DNA from: Elymus sibiricus
Lineage: Eukaryota > Streptophyta > Magnoliopsida > Poales > Poaceae
Length of the DNA: 64,000 nucleotides
Direction of reading: 5' to 3'
NCBI GenBank assembly: GCA_039707655.1
Contig: CM077676.1
Coordinates: 191,576,936 to 191,640,935 of the forward strand
Positions 22,505-34,605 of the stretch are shown one piece after another. Made by a program: the position numbers and the translations under genes. The stretch's first letter is position 1. Each line of letters begins with the position of its first letter. Under the pieces are notes generated by a model. That model did no database searches. It was not told the DNA's origin and saw nothing but the letters and a program-made list of their open reading frames with translations.

Positions 22505-25209
22505 ATGTTTGGACCGTGTGCGATCTGGTTGCTCCCGCCCCGCTTCCTTTCCTTTGCCCAAATTTTAGTTGCTGCGGTATTTCAACCGTCACCCTCACTC
22601 CTCCACCACCGACCTCATAGTAAAATTCCAGTAGCCGAGGCATTTGAACCGTCGCCCTCCCTCGTCCACCACCATCTCCACCCACCAGTACTAAAATTTT
22701 TAGAAGCCGCGCCATATCCTCAAACACCACCCGCCCTAACCCTGCCCCCTCCACAGTCTACACCCCCCCGCTCGAACCCTAGCTTGCCACCACCGCCGAA
22801 GCCGCCGCCGCCACCAACCCCTGCCGTTCTGCCCGTGCCTCCCAGCTTAGATAAGTTCAGGTTACCCACCGATTCCCATACCCTCGCCGCCCTGAGTTTT
22901 TAGATGAGGCCTGCGGTGTCCCTCCCCCCCAGATCCCCATCCCCTACTACAGAGAGTCGCGGCCTAGGCCCGACCACATATCCCGGGGAGCCCGAGGAGC
23001 AGACGTCCAAAAGGAGGTCTATCATGGCCTCTCGTCGGACGATGTCGGGGTGGCCGCCGTTCGTGCCGACCTGTCGATCCCGGAGGAACACCTCGCCACG
23101 GAAGCCGGCAAGGACGTTGACTACGTCGCCATGGCGAAGGCTTCACGTCAGCGGGCTCACGTATTACTGAATCTCAGGACAGCCGGCTTCAACATCAAGC
23201 TCGTCGACAGCGAAGGCTTCATGCGGGCCATGTCACAGGTTAAGTGGTCCATCCCCAACGCCTCTGGTTCAACCGCCGTCGATCTCTTCGAAGGCCCTGC
23301 CGCTGATCTCCTCCACCTCGCGGTCAAGGATTTGTGATCCTTGTACGCCATCGAGCCCATTATGTCATTTCTGAAGGACACGTTCTACAGCGGTGGCTTG
23401 GGATCCTCAGCTGCCAAGTCAGATCTCATCGACCACAACCACGCGAAGGGCACCCACTACGGCTCTTCCAAGGTGAGACAGCCCATCTGCGACATCAGGG
23501 ATCGCACCCTGGGTCTGTGCTCTTCCAAGTGGAAGGATCCCGTCCATGACAAGTGAGGCAATATCCTATAAGCAAGTCTTACTTTTTCTAGCTAGCCAAC
23601 TCGTACCCATTGTTGTATTAGCTTTTGCCATGCGATGTTTTAACTGTGCCGTGTTTAATTATTTCAGTTATGCAAAAATGTAATGTTCAATAAGGCTATC
23701 TGATGTTTAAGTATGAATTGTCCACTTCAGTTTCATGAATGGCTATATTTGGTTGTTTATAGTGAGTAGATGCCTTGTTTATCTGTATTTGGTTGTTAGG
23801 TTGGTTGCAATGAGCATTTGCCCAGTTTTCAAGCAGATGCCCTGTCTATCTATATTTGGTTGTTAGGTTGGTTGCAGTGAGCATTTGTCCAGTTTTCAAG
23901 CAGATGCCTTGTTTATCTGTATTTGCTTGTTAGGTTGCTTGCAGTGAGCCTTTGTCCAGTTTTCAAGCAGATGCCTTGTTTATCTGTATTTTGCTTGTTA
24001 GCTAGGTTGGTTGCAGTGATCCTTTGTCTAGTTTTCAAGCAGGTGCCTTGTTTATCTGTATTTGCTTGTTAGGTTGGTTGCAGTGAGCCTCTATCCAGTT
24101 TTCAATGGCTATATTAGGTTGTTATAGTGAGCATATATGCCTTGTTTATTTCAGTTATTCACAATGTGATGTTCATTATGTGCAAGTATGAACCATGCAG
24201 TTCGATTTCATCAATACCAGTTTGAACGGTTATATTTGGTTCCTGTTATGCCTGGTGAAGTTAACACATGCCCTTTATTTCAGTTTTACACATTTATGCG
24301 GTGTGATGTTTAAGCATGAGCTATGTTCTATTCATTTTCAACAGTACATGTTTGAATTACAATATTTGGTCCCTGTTAAGCCTGTTGTACTTAACATTCC
24401 CTTCCATTTTTTAACTGGTTTAACATCATGTTGAAACCAACACATTCAAGCTGTCATTTTGAGATGTTGTTGTTTACCATGGCTATATTTGGTTGATGTT
24501 AAACCTGTAGTACTTATCATGCCTTTCCATGTACTTACGCAGGACAACAACGGGAGTGGCCAGCATTTTCCACCGAGGTTAGTTTCATCCCTCGGCTTAT
24601 ACTGCCTCCGTTCCATAATGTAGTGCATACAAATCCACGGCTGGACACTTTTTAGCTTCTAATATTGACTTGTCGCTTGTAGGTACATATGTCCTAGGCA
24701 AAGATCCACACCTCGACCCTTTTTGCGTATGGGGCAATGAGATATTCATGAACCAGCATCAAGTAAGGAAACTGATAAGAATTATTAGCAAAAAGATACA
24801 ACCGATGGCAATTAAATTATTTGTCTACGCTCTATCCAACACAACAGTGAGTTGTAGGATGGTATCTACGAACTCTGTAGCCTTCTCCTTTTACTACCCA
24901 TAATGAGTTGTTAGACAACAATGTCTAAATGTTTTTCGTTTGCAGTGGTTCCCAAAGCAGTTTACTCAAGATTACCTCGAAAAGTACATGATTGGTGGAC
25001 ATGCAATGAAGGTTAAAGTATTTCATCGAGACTACAATGAGCATCGAGAAGTCCTAATGAAGACAGTGAAAGGTGGGCGGGCGGCCATCACAAGGGGTTG
25101 GCCTAGAGTCGTGCGCGCATTAGGCATGGAGGAGGGCACAATATGGGCATTCCACTTCACCTTCTCCAGCAACCAGAATGTCTTCCACCTCTCGCTTTAC
25201 AGTCTTTAG
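22505..25209 (+). pseudogene. B3-domain-like gene, four-exon, broken
   Basis: The proposed exons are ~22505-23551, 24543-24577, 24683-24846 and 24946-25209, with GT..AG borders. Exon 1 begins with a Pro-rich tract (KPPPPPTPAVLP) and needs a frame change near 22850-22900 to reach EFLDEACG. It is then open as DLSIPEEHLATEAGKDVDY and onward, except for a TGA at 23335-23337. Exons 3-4 read DPHLDPFCVWGNEIF, then WFPKQFTQDYL, AAITRGWPRVVRALG, MEEGTIWAFHF and FHLSLYSL, the strand order and Gly-Trp pattern of a plant B3 DNA-binding domain. The start is uncertain. It lies between repeat arrays, so it may be cargo of a DNA transposon. The frame change and stop make function unlikely. Confidence 0.6.
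23740..24130 (+). repeat. intronic tandem repeats, about 70 bp each
   Basis: About five units carry TTATCTGTATTTG, GTTAGGTTGGTTGCAGTGAG and CCAGTTTTCAAGCAGATGCC. They lie within the first intron of the B3-like pseudogene. Confidence 0.75.
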
Positions 25210-25429
25210 TACAATTGTAGTTCATCATTCTTTCCTTGATGCTTCTCTAGTTCTTCAGCATATGTACCTTTGCATCGAATTAATCATTCGTCCTTGAACT
25301 TGTATTTGTAATAAACATGGTTCGATATGAAATAAGTGATTACCTACTTTCATATTGAAAATCTATTTCAATTTAAAATTAATTTTAAATGCAGGGATTA
25401 AATTAGGGATAAATTATGATCTGCATGCC

Positions 25430-26095
25430 ATTACACTGCACACGGTTTGCGAAAGCAAAACGTCTGTGATAAATGTCAAGATCAGACACGTTTCTCAGAT
25501 CAGTACGTGTGCGATGAAACTCTACTGCACACACGATCAGACAAGAAAAAATGTGTGAGATTAACAACAACAACGCACACAGTTCCTTCTTAATAAATGT
25601 TTGTGAAAGTCACCTTATCACACACGCTAGGCAATTATGAACTGTTTATGATGTCGTGTGCATCATAAACGTTTGCTCATAGAAGAACGTGTGCGATAGG
25701 CCTTCATCTGACACGGGTAATACGGATGAATCGTTTGGGACATTTTATACATCTCAAACGTTTATGTACATACAAATGTGTGGGATATTCAAGCTTCGCA
25801 TACGGTGTACAATTGTGAACTGTTTTTGATGGGGTGAGCACCGCAAATGTTGCAGCACTGAATACCGAGTGCGATGGTAATGCGAGCACAAATGAGTACC
25901 AAGGACGGAGCGTTTGGGAAAGATGTTGGCATCACAAACGCTTAGTTCTGCAAAACGTATGCTTGCGTGCTCCCTATCGCCGACGGTTTCTGGGTCATGT
26001 GGGAAGACCCCCCCTATCGCACACACAGGCAAGGCGACAGTTTAAAACTACGTCGCGGAAAGGGGTTAAAAACCGTTTGTATAGCAGCTCGATGT
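25430..26095. repeat. degenerate CACACG..CGTGTGCGATA repeats
   Basis: Short motifs such as CACACGGTTTGCG, CGTGTGCGAT, CAAACGTTTATG and TGTGTGAGAT recur every 40-60 bases in both orientations. Similar motifs occur at 11215-11290 and 22225-22420. This is typical of subterminal repeats of a large DNA transposon; the exact ends were not found. Confidence 0.5.
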
Positions 26096-26399
26096 ACCAG
26101 TGTTTGACTGCTGGATCCGGCGGGATTAGTCGAGACCCGTACGAATACCAGCGAGCTCGCTGACGAGGATCCCATGACTCCATTGCCTCACGCATCGCCC
26201 AGACTAAAACCCCGATACAAGCCACCCCTTTGACTCGATCTGGGATTATCCGCCGGAGCTCATCTGGCCTAGCATCTATCAACAGTTGCAGCGCATGCTT
26301 CGCCAGAGCTTTCGTGCTTGGAAACCAAGAGCAGATCTCCTTGCACTTCTCTAGTAAGACAGCATCACCAGCGCAGAACACCTCCAACAGGGTCGTCAT
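25995..26399 (-). CDS. hypothetical protein, 134 aa, minus strand
   Basis: The ORF runs from ATG 26397-26399 to 25995. The N-terminal two thirds (MTTLLEVFCAGDAVLLEKC through RARWYSYGSRLIPPD) has balanced, protein-like composition with amphipathic helices. The C-terminal part overlaps the degenerate repeat array and is probably an artefact of truncation or read-through. Upstream, 26400-26480 is GC-rich like a grass 5' UTR. I do not recognise the family. It could be a gene fragment captured by the same element as the B3-like pseudogene. Confidence 0.45.
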   Translation of the reverse strand: MTTLLEVFCAGDAVLLEKCKEICSWFPSTKALAKHALQLLIDARPDELRRIIPDRVKGVACIGVLVWAMREAMESWDPRQRARWYSYGSRLIPPDPAVKHWYIELLYKRFLTPFRDVVLNCRLACVCDRGGLPT

Positions 26400-26719
26400 C
26401 GCCGACGGCGGCCGCGGGATTGGGGGTGGGGAAGGGGAAGGGGAGGTGGATGTGGGCTGCTCGGGCCGTGGTGGATGCGAAATGAGAGATATTTACCCCC
26501 CAACCCTTTTTTTACCAATGACCGAGCCATCCACTAACTGGTCCCACATGTCAGCATTTCAGGCCGGTCCCAAGCATCATCACCGGGTGAAGTAACGGTC
26601 AAAGGCTTTGACCCGACGGCAAGGCACCGTTTGGCCTCTTGTGAGGCGCGGGCGAGGGGACGAGGGGGAAAGTGAGCAAAGTTAGACGGGCGGGGCAAAA
26701 CTGAGTACAACTAAGGAAG
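26400..26719. other. GC-rich to mixed spacer upstream of the 134-aa ORF
   Basis: It starts with a G-rich stretch (26415-26460) and contains no convincing ORF on either strand. It could hold the 5' region of the minus-strand ORF. Around 26700-26720 the composition changes to the AT-rich remains of the copia-type element. Confidence 0.35.
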
Positions 26720-27365
26720 GAGGGGCACAGAAATGGAAATCCCATACCTCACATGTACACATTCTCTAGGCTTGTAACATACACAAAGCATATTACTCCC
26801 CCATAATGTGATACCCCAAATTCTTAACCAGAGGCAAATAAAAACCAACAAGAGATAATTAATGAACCATTTAGAATTTGAATTTCTCATGAGTAAGACA
26901 TACCACATAGAGATTAGATAATCTTGCAATATCAATACTAGGTGGTTTTCCTCATGTACACACATTTGTAGGATCGTGAAGTGCACAAAGCACATCACTC
27001 CTCCAAAATGGGATGTTCCATTAATCTATCGCAAGAGCCAACTAAGATACAAACAAGATGCAAAAAGGCTCAACACAAGACTCACACGTACATGATGTGC
27101 AAACCAACATACACATACTTGATTACTCGAGATAAGCAAATCACAAGCACAACATATACAAACACATGCAAGGTACAAAACTAAAACATGCAAAGGGGCG
27201 AGTAACTTTCAATGTAAACAATTTAAGTACAAGTTATCGCAAGGAGGCACATTTCATATAAGATAGGCACATGATAATCCAAACGACTTGGCTTTAGAAA
27301 ATATAATTGATGAAGATCCCTTAATTCTTCATGAGGTATCCAAGTCTCCAATGCCCCTCCAACAT
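26720..27365 (-). mobile_element. copia-type element remnant, downstream part
   Basis: AT-rich DNA without a credible ORF. It joins 30942 when element B and one AACAT copy are removed, so it continues the gag-bearing minus-strand element. A purine-rich GGGGGAG motif on the minus strand lies near 26795-26810. No protease or RT is visible, so pol is missing or the segment is from another part. Confidence 0.5.
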
Positions 27366-27900
27366 TGATACATCTCCAACGTATCTATAATTTTTGATTT
27401 TTCCATGCTATTATAGTATCAATCTTGGATGTTTATATGCAATTATATGCCATTATATATCATTTTTTGGGACTAACCTATTAACCCAGTGCCCAGTGCT
27501 AGTTGGTATTTTCTGCTTGTTTTTGCCTTTTCAGAAAATCATTATCAAAAATTGTCCATACGAGACAAAAACTTTGGATTAATTTTTTCTGGACCAGAAG
27601 AGACCCACGAAGTTTCGGGAGAAGACCATACGATCCACGAGGAGGCGACAAGCCTGGAGGGAGTGCCCAGGGGGGGTACGGCACGCCCCCCGGGCTTGTG
27701 AGCCCCTCGTTGCCCCTCCTGACCTAATTCCAGCGTTATAAATTCTAAAATATTCCAAATATGCCAGAAAGACAGAAGAGAAAACCTTTCCGCCGCCGCA
27801 AGCCTCTGTTCTTCCGCGATCCCATCTGGAGGCCTTTTCCGGTACTCTGCCGGAGGGGGAATCGATCACGTAGGGCTTCTTCATCAACCTTGCCGCCCTT
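27366..27900 (+). repeat. truncated 5' LTR of element B
   Basis: It starts TGATACATCTCC and matches the first third of 29375-30936, including the GC-rich palindrome (about 27640-27705) and TATAAA near 27738. It breaks off at about 27900, where CTTGCCGCCCTT passes into TGCTTTGAGGGC of the internal region. Confidence 0.88.
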
Positions 27901-29374
27901 TGCTTTGAGGGCTAATAAACTTTCGCAATAAGTATGTGAGTTCTTTATGACTAATGTGAGTACATGGATTATACGCACTCTCACCCTTCCGCAATTTGCT
28001 AGCCTCTTCAGTACCGTGCATTGCCCTTTCTCACATCGAGAGTTGGTGCAAACTTCGCCGGTGCATCCAAACCCCGTGATATGATACGCTCTATCACACA
28101 TAAGCCTCTTTATATCTTCCTCAAAACAGCCACCATACCTACCTATCATGGCATTTCCATAGCCATTCCGAGATATATTGCCATGCAACTTCCACCATTC
28201 CGTTTTTATGACACACATCGTCATTGTCATATTGCTTTGCATGAACATATAGCTGACATAGTATTTGTGGCTCAGCCACCGTTCCTCATTTTTATACATG
28301 TTACGCTAGCATCATTGCACATCCTGGTACACGGCCAGAGGCATTCATATAGAGTCATATTTTTGTTCTAGTATCGAGTTGTAATATTGAGTTGTAAGTA
28401 AATAAAAGTGTGATGATCATCATTATTAGAGCATTGTCCCAGTGAGGAAAGGATGATGGAGACCATGATTCCCCCACAAGTCGGGATGAGACGCCGAACG
28501 AAAAATAAAAAAAGGAAAATAAAAAAGAAAAAAAAGAGGCCAAAAAGAGCCATGAAAAAAAAGGAAAAAATGAGAGAAAAAGAGAGAAGGGGCAGTGTTA
28601 CTATCCTTTTTCCACACTTGTGCTTCAGAGTAGCACCATGTTGTTCATATAGGGAGTCTCCTATTTTGTCACTTCCATATACTAGTGGGAATTTTTCATT
28701 ATAGAACTTGGCTTGTATATTCCGATGATGGGCTTCCTCAAATGCCCGAGGTCTTCATGAGCAAGCAAGTTGGATGCACACCCACTTAGTTTTCATGTTG
28801 AGCTTTCATACACTTATAGCTCTTAGTGTATCCGTTGCATGGCAATCCCTACTCCTCGCATTGTCATCAATTGATGGGCATCTCCATAGCCCATTGATTA
28901 GCCTCGTTGATGTGAGACTATCTTCTTATTTTTGACTTCTCTTATTTATCTCTACCACCACACTCTATTGCACCCATATTGCTATATCCATGACTTGCGC
29001 TCATGTATTGCGTGGGGGTTGAAAAAGCTAAAGCGCATTAAAAAGTATAAACCAATTGCTTGGCTAAAACCGGGGTTATGCATGAAAAATATTTTGTGTT
29101 AAGAAGATGGAGCATGACAGGATTATATGATTTTGTAGGGATAACGTTCTTTAGCATTTTTATTTTGAAAGACATGATTGTTTATTGGTATGCCTGAGTA
29201 TTTATGTCTTTATATCAAATTATAGACTATTTCTTTGAATCAATCGGATCTTATTATTCATACCGTAAGAGAGAGATTACATGATGACACATGATAGGTA
29301 GCATTCCACATCAAAAATTCTGTTTTTATCATTTACCTACTTGAGGACGAGCAGGAATTAAGCTTGGGGATGCT

Positions 29375-30936
29375 TGATACGTCTCCAACGTATCTATAAT
29401 TTTTGATTGTTCCATGCTATTATAGTATCAATCTTGGATGTTTTATATGCAATTATATGCCATTATATATCATTTTTTGGGACTAACCTATTAACCCAGT
29501 GCCCAGTGCCCGTTGCTGTTTTCAGCTTGTTTTTGCCTTTTCAAAAAAATCATTATAAAAAAGTGTCCAAACGAGAAAAAAAAACTCTGGATTAATTTTT
29601 TCTGGACCAGAAGAGACCCACGAAGCTTCGGGAGAAGACCAGAAGAGCCACGAGGAGGCGACAGGCCTGGAGGGTGCGCCCAGGGGGGTAGGGCGCGCCC
29701 CCAGGCTTGTGGGCCCCTTGTTGCCCCTCCTGACCTAATTCCAGTGCTATAAATTCTAAAATATTCCCAATATGCCAGAAAGACAGAAGAGAAAACCTTT
29801 CTGCCGCCGCAAGCCTCTGTTCTTCCGCGATCCCATCTGGAGGCCTTTTCCGGTACTCTGCCGGAGGGGGAATCGATCACGGAGGGCTTCTTCATCAACC
29901 TTGCTGCCCTTCCGATGATGTGTGAGTAGTTTTCCACAGACCTACGGGTCCATAGCTACTAGCTAGATGGCTTCTTCTCTGTCTTTGATCTTCAATACCA
30001 TGTTCTCCTCAATGTTCTTGGAGTTCTATCCGATGTAATCTTCTTTTGCGGTGTGTTTGTTGGGATCCGATGAATTGTGAGTTTATGATCAGATTATTCA
30101 TGAGAAATATTTGAGTCTTCTCTAAACTCTTTTATGCATGATTATTAGCTTTGTATTTCTCTCCGATCTATCGATTTGGTTTGGCCTACTAGATTGATTT
30201 GTCTTGCAATGGGAGAGGTGCTTTGTGATGGGTTCAATCTTGCGGTGCTCAATCCCAGTGACAGAAAGGGACATGACATGTATTTGTATTGTTGCCATTA
30301 AGGATAACAAGATGGGGTTTAATCATATTGCTTGAATTTACTTTGTCTACATCATGTCATCTTGCTTAAGGCATTACTCTGTTTCTTACTTAATACCCTA
30401 GATGCATGCTGGATAGCGGTCGATGGGTGGAGTAATAGTAGTAGATGCAGGCAGGAGTCCGTCTACTTGTCTTGGACGTGATGCCTATATACATGATCAT
30501 TGCCATGAATCCTTCATAATTATTTTCTTTTCTATCAATTGCCCAACAGTAATTTGTTTACCCACCGTATGCTATGTGTTCGAGAGAGAAGCCTGTAGTG
30601 AAAACTATGGCCCCCGGTCTACTTTATCATATATAAAAACCCTAAAAATACCTTGCTACAATTTAGTTACTTTTATTTTAATTAGTATTTTAGTTTATCT
30701 ATTTACCTCTATAAGATTTAATCCTTGCAAATAACCGCTAAGAGGATTGACAACCCTCTTATTTGCGTTGGGTGCAAGTGTTTGCTCTTGTTTGTGCAGG
30801 TGCGCTTAACGGAATTTTGCTTGGTGCTCCTACTGGATTGATAACCTTGGTTCTTAACTGAGGGAAATACTTATCTCTACTATACTGCATCATCCTCTCC
30901 TCTTCGGGGAAATACCAACGCAGTCTACAAGTAGCA
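29375..30936 (+). repeat. 3' LTR of element B (1,562 bp)
   Basis: It starts TGATACGTCTCC after the polypurine tract TTAAGCTTGGGGATGC and ends CTACAAGTAGCA. The palindrome lies at about 29630-29720 and the TATA box (TATAAA) at 29748-29753. It is collinear with 33045-34605 in reverse. Confidence 0.92.
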
Positions 30937-30941
30937 AACAT

Positions 30942-31858
30942 CACCTATTGATCAAGTTTGAGCTTGTTGGTCCCCAACCAAGTTGGGTCCTAAGATGTTA
31001 GTCACAATAGGCTTGGCTACCCAAATGGTTCTTTTCTTGACACCACGTTGAGTACCAACAAATTTGGCAAACACATTGCCAACCTTATCCTTCCGAAGAG
31101 AATAAATATAATCAATTAAAATAGGGTTGGATATGGTACCATTAGTGCATGAAGAAGCAAGGTGACCCTTCTCACTACATAAGTAGCAACATCTACTCTT
31201 TTCTTTCTTCTTGATTGATTTCTCAACTTGAAGATCATTAACTTGAGTCTTCTTGGGAAGCGGCATTACTTCAACTTGAGTTTGAACTTGAGGCCGCTTC
31301 CCTTGTTGCTTGTCACTATGAGGCTTCTTCATCAATGGGCAAGATCTAACATGATGCCCTTCAATCTTGCACTTGAAGCAAACATTCTTGGCTGAATTCT
31401 TGACTTGTTCTTGGCCCTTCTTCTTGTTTATCTTGTACTTCTTATTGTCGGATTTGAATCCAAGTCCACCTTTGTCATTGGGGGATCTTTGCACACTCAA
31501 AATATTGTTGAGTGTGAACTTCCCTTCATGACACTTTTGCAAGTCTTTCTTCAAAGAAGTGACTTGGGCCTTGAGCCCTTTGATTTCCTCTACATGGTTA
31601 GTATCAACACAAGGACTAGAGGAAGTATAAGCTTCATTGTTAGAGCAACAAGGCAAAGAAAGTAATTCATCTCAAGATGTAACAATTTTATGAGTAGATG
31701 AATTACAAGGACTAGCACATGGCAAGATAGCATTTTGAGTAGAAGTAGTGCTAATGTCCACATGAGGCTCACTAGATGTTACCTTAGTAGTACCAGCCTC
31801 ATGAGCTAACTTTAGCACATTATGGAAGATTAGAAGATCACCATGTGGGCATTAGAGC
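30942..31858 (-). pseudogene. gag: copia-type gag, C-terminal part with two CCHC zinc knuckles
   Basis: The minus-strand frame 31656-30952 reads a basic coiled-coil stretch (EEIKGLKAQVTSLKKDLQKC). It is followed by two zinc knuckles, CFKCKIEGHHVRSC and CYLCSEKGHLASSC, separated by a Lys-rich linker. It ends near VGDQQAQT. A TGA at about 31670-31673 separates it from the upstream frame (ILPCASPCNSSTHKIVTS). Such knuckles bind the element's RNA during packaging. It is split from its N-terminal half by the mini-LTR at 31859-32034. No protease or RT follows in this window. Confidence 0.8.
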
Positions 31859-32034
31859 TGTTAGAGATATATTTGGTATGTAGAGATTGTCCGGGATTAG
31901 ATAGGAATTGTTTCCATCTTATCTCTAGGAGGCGTCTTGTCCTCCAAGTCTTGTACTCAATATATAATCGCCCTCGAGGCTCAATCATACATACATCGCA
32001 TTACGCCAATCATCCCTCTCTATCCCTTCTAACA
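31859..32034 (+). repeat. 176-bp solo mini-LTR (TRIM-like or short copia LTR)
   Basis: It starts TGTTAGAG and ends CTTCTAACA, with inverted TGTTAGA/TCTAACA tips. Both sides carry AGAGC (31854-31858 and 32035-32039), a perfect 5-bp duplication. It contains a TATA-like TCAATATATAATC near 31958-31970. It inserts into the gag coding region and breaks it. Confidence 0.85.
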
Positions 32035-33044
32035 AGAGCTTTTCATGACTTTCTTCCAATTCCTCATACTTGCTAGATAGCAACTCAAGTAGAGCCCGTA
32101 GCTCAAAATTCTCCTTCAAAATGGATTCTTCACAAGAAATAGAGTTAGTAGCACAAGCATCATCATGAATATCAAGATAAGAAGGTACTTTGGCAAGCTA
32201 TTTTAAATATGAATCTTTAAGTTGTGCATGAGACTCGCTGAGTTCGATGAGCTCACCCTTAATGACCCTTCAGCCATTTTCGAGGTGCTCAAAGTCCTCA
32301 AGGAGTTTAACATGTGCAACTTCAAGCTTATCATTTTTATTTTTGAAATCATTAGCCACCTCAAGGGCTCTATCAAGGGATTCCTGTACTTCAGATAATT
32401 CTACAGCAAAAGTCTCCTCAAGAGATTCCTTGGTGGTTTGTTCTTCTTCAAGAGCTTGAGATAGATCCGCGATCTCATTAGCAAAATCACGCTCATGACC
32501 TTCCATTTTCTCAATGGTGTACTCATGCTCCTCGAGATGAGATTCCAACTCCTCAATGTATTTCTTGCCCTCAATGCCAATAGACATGATTTGCAAGAAG
32601 TTAGAACAAGCAATTTTATTCTTATGAAGAGCTTGAAAGCTAATTTCACCCTTAATATTTAAAGAAGCAACATCATCATTCTCTTCATCATTATCGTCAT
32701 TCTCATCATCATCAAGATCATCATCACGAGATATATTGGGTTTCAAAGTAGGAGATACCTTTGAAGCCTTGGCCTTAAGGCAAAAGTGAGAAGCAAGAGA
32801 TGATGATGTAGAATCCCTTGAAGCACCATTCAAGATCATATCTTGTCTCAAAGAGTGATGGGTTTCCTCTACATTGTTAGCACAACAACTAGAGGAAATA
32901 CATGCATTTTTATCATGGCAACAAGATATAGCAAGCAAATCATCATGATATTTAGTCAAGCAATTTCTACATGATATGCAAGGACTATCAACACAAGCAT
33001 ATGAAACATTTACGATGCTCGAAGTGTTAAAGTCCAAAGGTGAA
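32035..33044 (-). pseudogene. gag: copia-type gag, middle coiled-coil part
   Basis: The frame 33037-32270 reads Cys-rich motifs (CISCRNCLTKYHDD), an acidic run (DDDLDDDENDDNDEEND) and a long Glu/Leu coiled coil (EELESHLEEHEYTIEKMEG). A stop lies at 32270 and a frame change follows before CEESILKENFELRALLELL and KYEELEESHEKL. When element C is removed, YYNAS at 47053 reads in frame into PLDFNTSS here, which proves these are parts of one gene. Confidence 0.8.
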
Positions 33045-34605
33045 TGCTACTTGTAGTCTGCGTTGGTATTTCCCCGAAGAGGAGAGGATGATGCAGTATA
33101 GTAGAGATAAGTATTTCCCTCAGTTAAGAACCAAGGTTATCAATCCAGTAGGGGGACCAAGCAAAATTCCGTTAAGCGCACCTGCACACACAAGAGCAAA
33201 CACTTGCACACAACGCAAATAAGAGGGTTGTCAATCCTCTTAGCGGTTATTTGCAAGGATTAAATCTTATAGCGATAAATAGATAAACTAAAATACTAAT
33301 TAAAATAAAAGTAAATAAATTGCAGCAAAGTATTTTTAGGTTTTTAATATATGATAAAGTAGACCGGGGGCCATAGTTTTCACTAGAGGCTTGTCTCTCG
33401 AACACATAGCATACGGTGGGTAAACAAATTACTGTTGGGCAATTGATAGAAAAGAAAATAATTATGACGGATTCATGGCAATGATCATGTATATAGGCAT
33501 CACATCCGAGACTAGTAGACCGACTCCTGCCTGCATCTACTACTATTACTCCACCCATCGACCGCTATCCAGCATGCATCTAGGGTATTAAGTAAGAACA
33601 GAGTAATGCCTTAAGCAAGATGACATGATGTAGACAAAGTAAACTCAAGCAATATGATTGAGCCCCATCTTTTTATCCTTAATGGTAACAATACAAATAC
33701 GTGTCATGTCCCCTTCTGTCACTGGGATTGAGTACCGCAAGATTGAACCCATCACAACGCACCTCTCCCATTGCAAGATAAATCAATCTAGTAGGCCAAC
33801 CAAATCGATAGATCGGAGAGAAATACAAAGCTATAATAATCATGCATAAAAGAGTTCAGAGAAGACTCAAATATTTCTCATGAATAATCTGATCATAAAC
33901 TCACAATTCATCGGATCCCAACAAACACACCGCAAAAGAAGATTACATCGGATAGAACTCCAAGAACATCGAGGAGAACATGGTATTGAAGATCAAAGAG
34001 AGAGAAGAATCCATCTAGCTACTAGCTATGGACCCGTAGGTCTGTGGTAAACTACTCACACATCATCGGAAGGACAGCAAGGTTGATGTAGAAACCCTCT
34101 GTGATCGATTCCCCCTCCGACAGAGTATCGAAAAAGGCCTCTAGATGGGATCACGGAAGAACAGAGGCTTGCGGAGGCGGAAAGGTTTTCTCTTCTATCT
34201 CTCTGTTGGTTTGGGTATATTTGTGAATTTATAGCGAAGGAATTAGGTCAAGAGGTGCCACGAGGGCCCCACAAGCCTGGGGGGTGCGCCTACCCCCCTG
34301 GGCGCGCCCTCCTGGCTTGTCGCCTCCTTGTTACTCTTCTGGTCTTCTCCCGAAGCTTCCTGGGTCTCTTCTAGTCCAGAAAAAATTAATCCAAAGTTTT
34401 TTTCTCCTTTGGACACTTTTTGATAATGATTTTCTGAAAAGTCAAAAACAAGCAGAAAACAACAACTAGCACTGGGCACTGATGTTAATAGGTTAGTCCC
34501 AAAAAATGATATATAATGGCATATAATTGCATATAAAACATCCAAGATTGATACTATAATAGCATGGAACAATAAAAAAATTATAGATACGTTAGAGACG
34601 TATCA
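33045..34605 (-). repeat. 3' LTR of element C (1,561 bp)
   Basis: Read on the minus strand it runs TGATACGTCTCT to CTACAAGTAGCA. The TATA box (TTTATA on the plus strand) is at 34228-34233 and the GC palindrome at about 34255-34330. Its length equals that of the other LTR after the transposon is removed. Confidence 0.92.

Larger units (their letters stand above)
27366..30936 (+). mobile_element. internally deleted LTR element B
   Basis: It is flanked by a perfect AACAT duplication (27361-27365 and 30937-30941). The 5' LTR is cut after about 535 bp (27366-27900), then jumps into internal DNA collinear with element C (27901-29374), followed by the polypurine tract and a full 3' LTR (29375-30936). 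The end of the 5' LTR, the primer-binding site and any gag-position ORF are deleted. Confidence 0.9.

Noticed and set aside
28355..28704. Short Phe- or Lys-rich ORFs
   Set aside because: They come from the T/A homopolymer stretch conserved in the internal regions of elements A, B and C.
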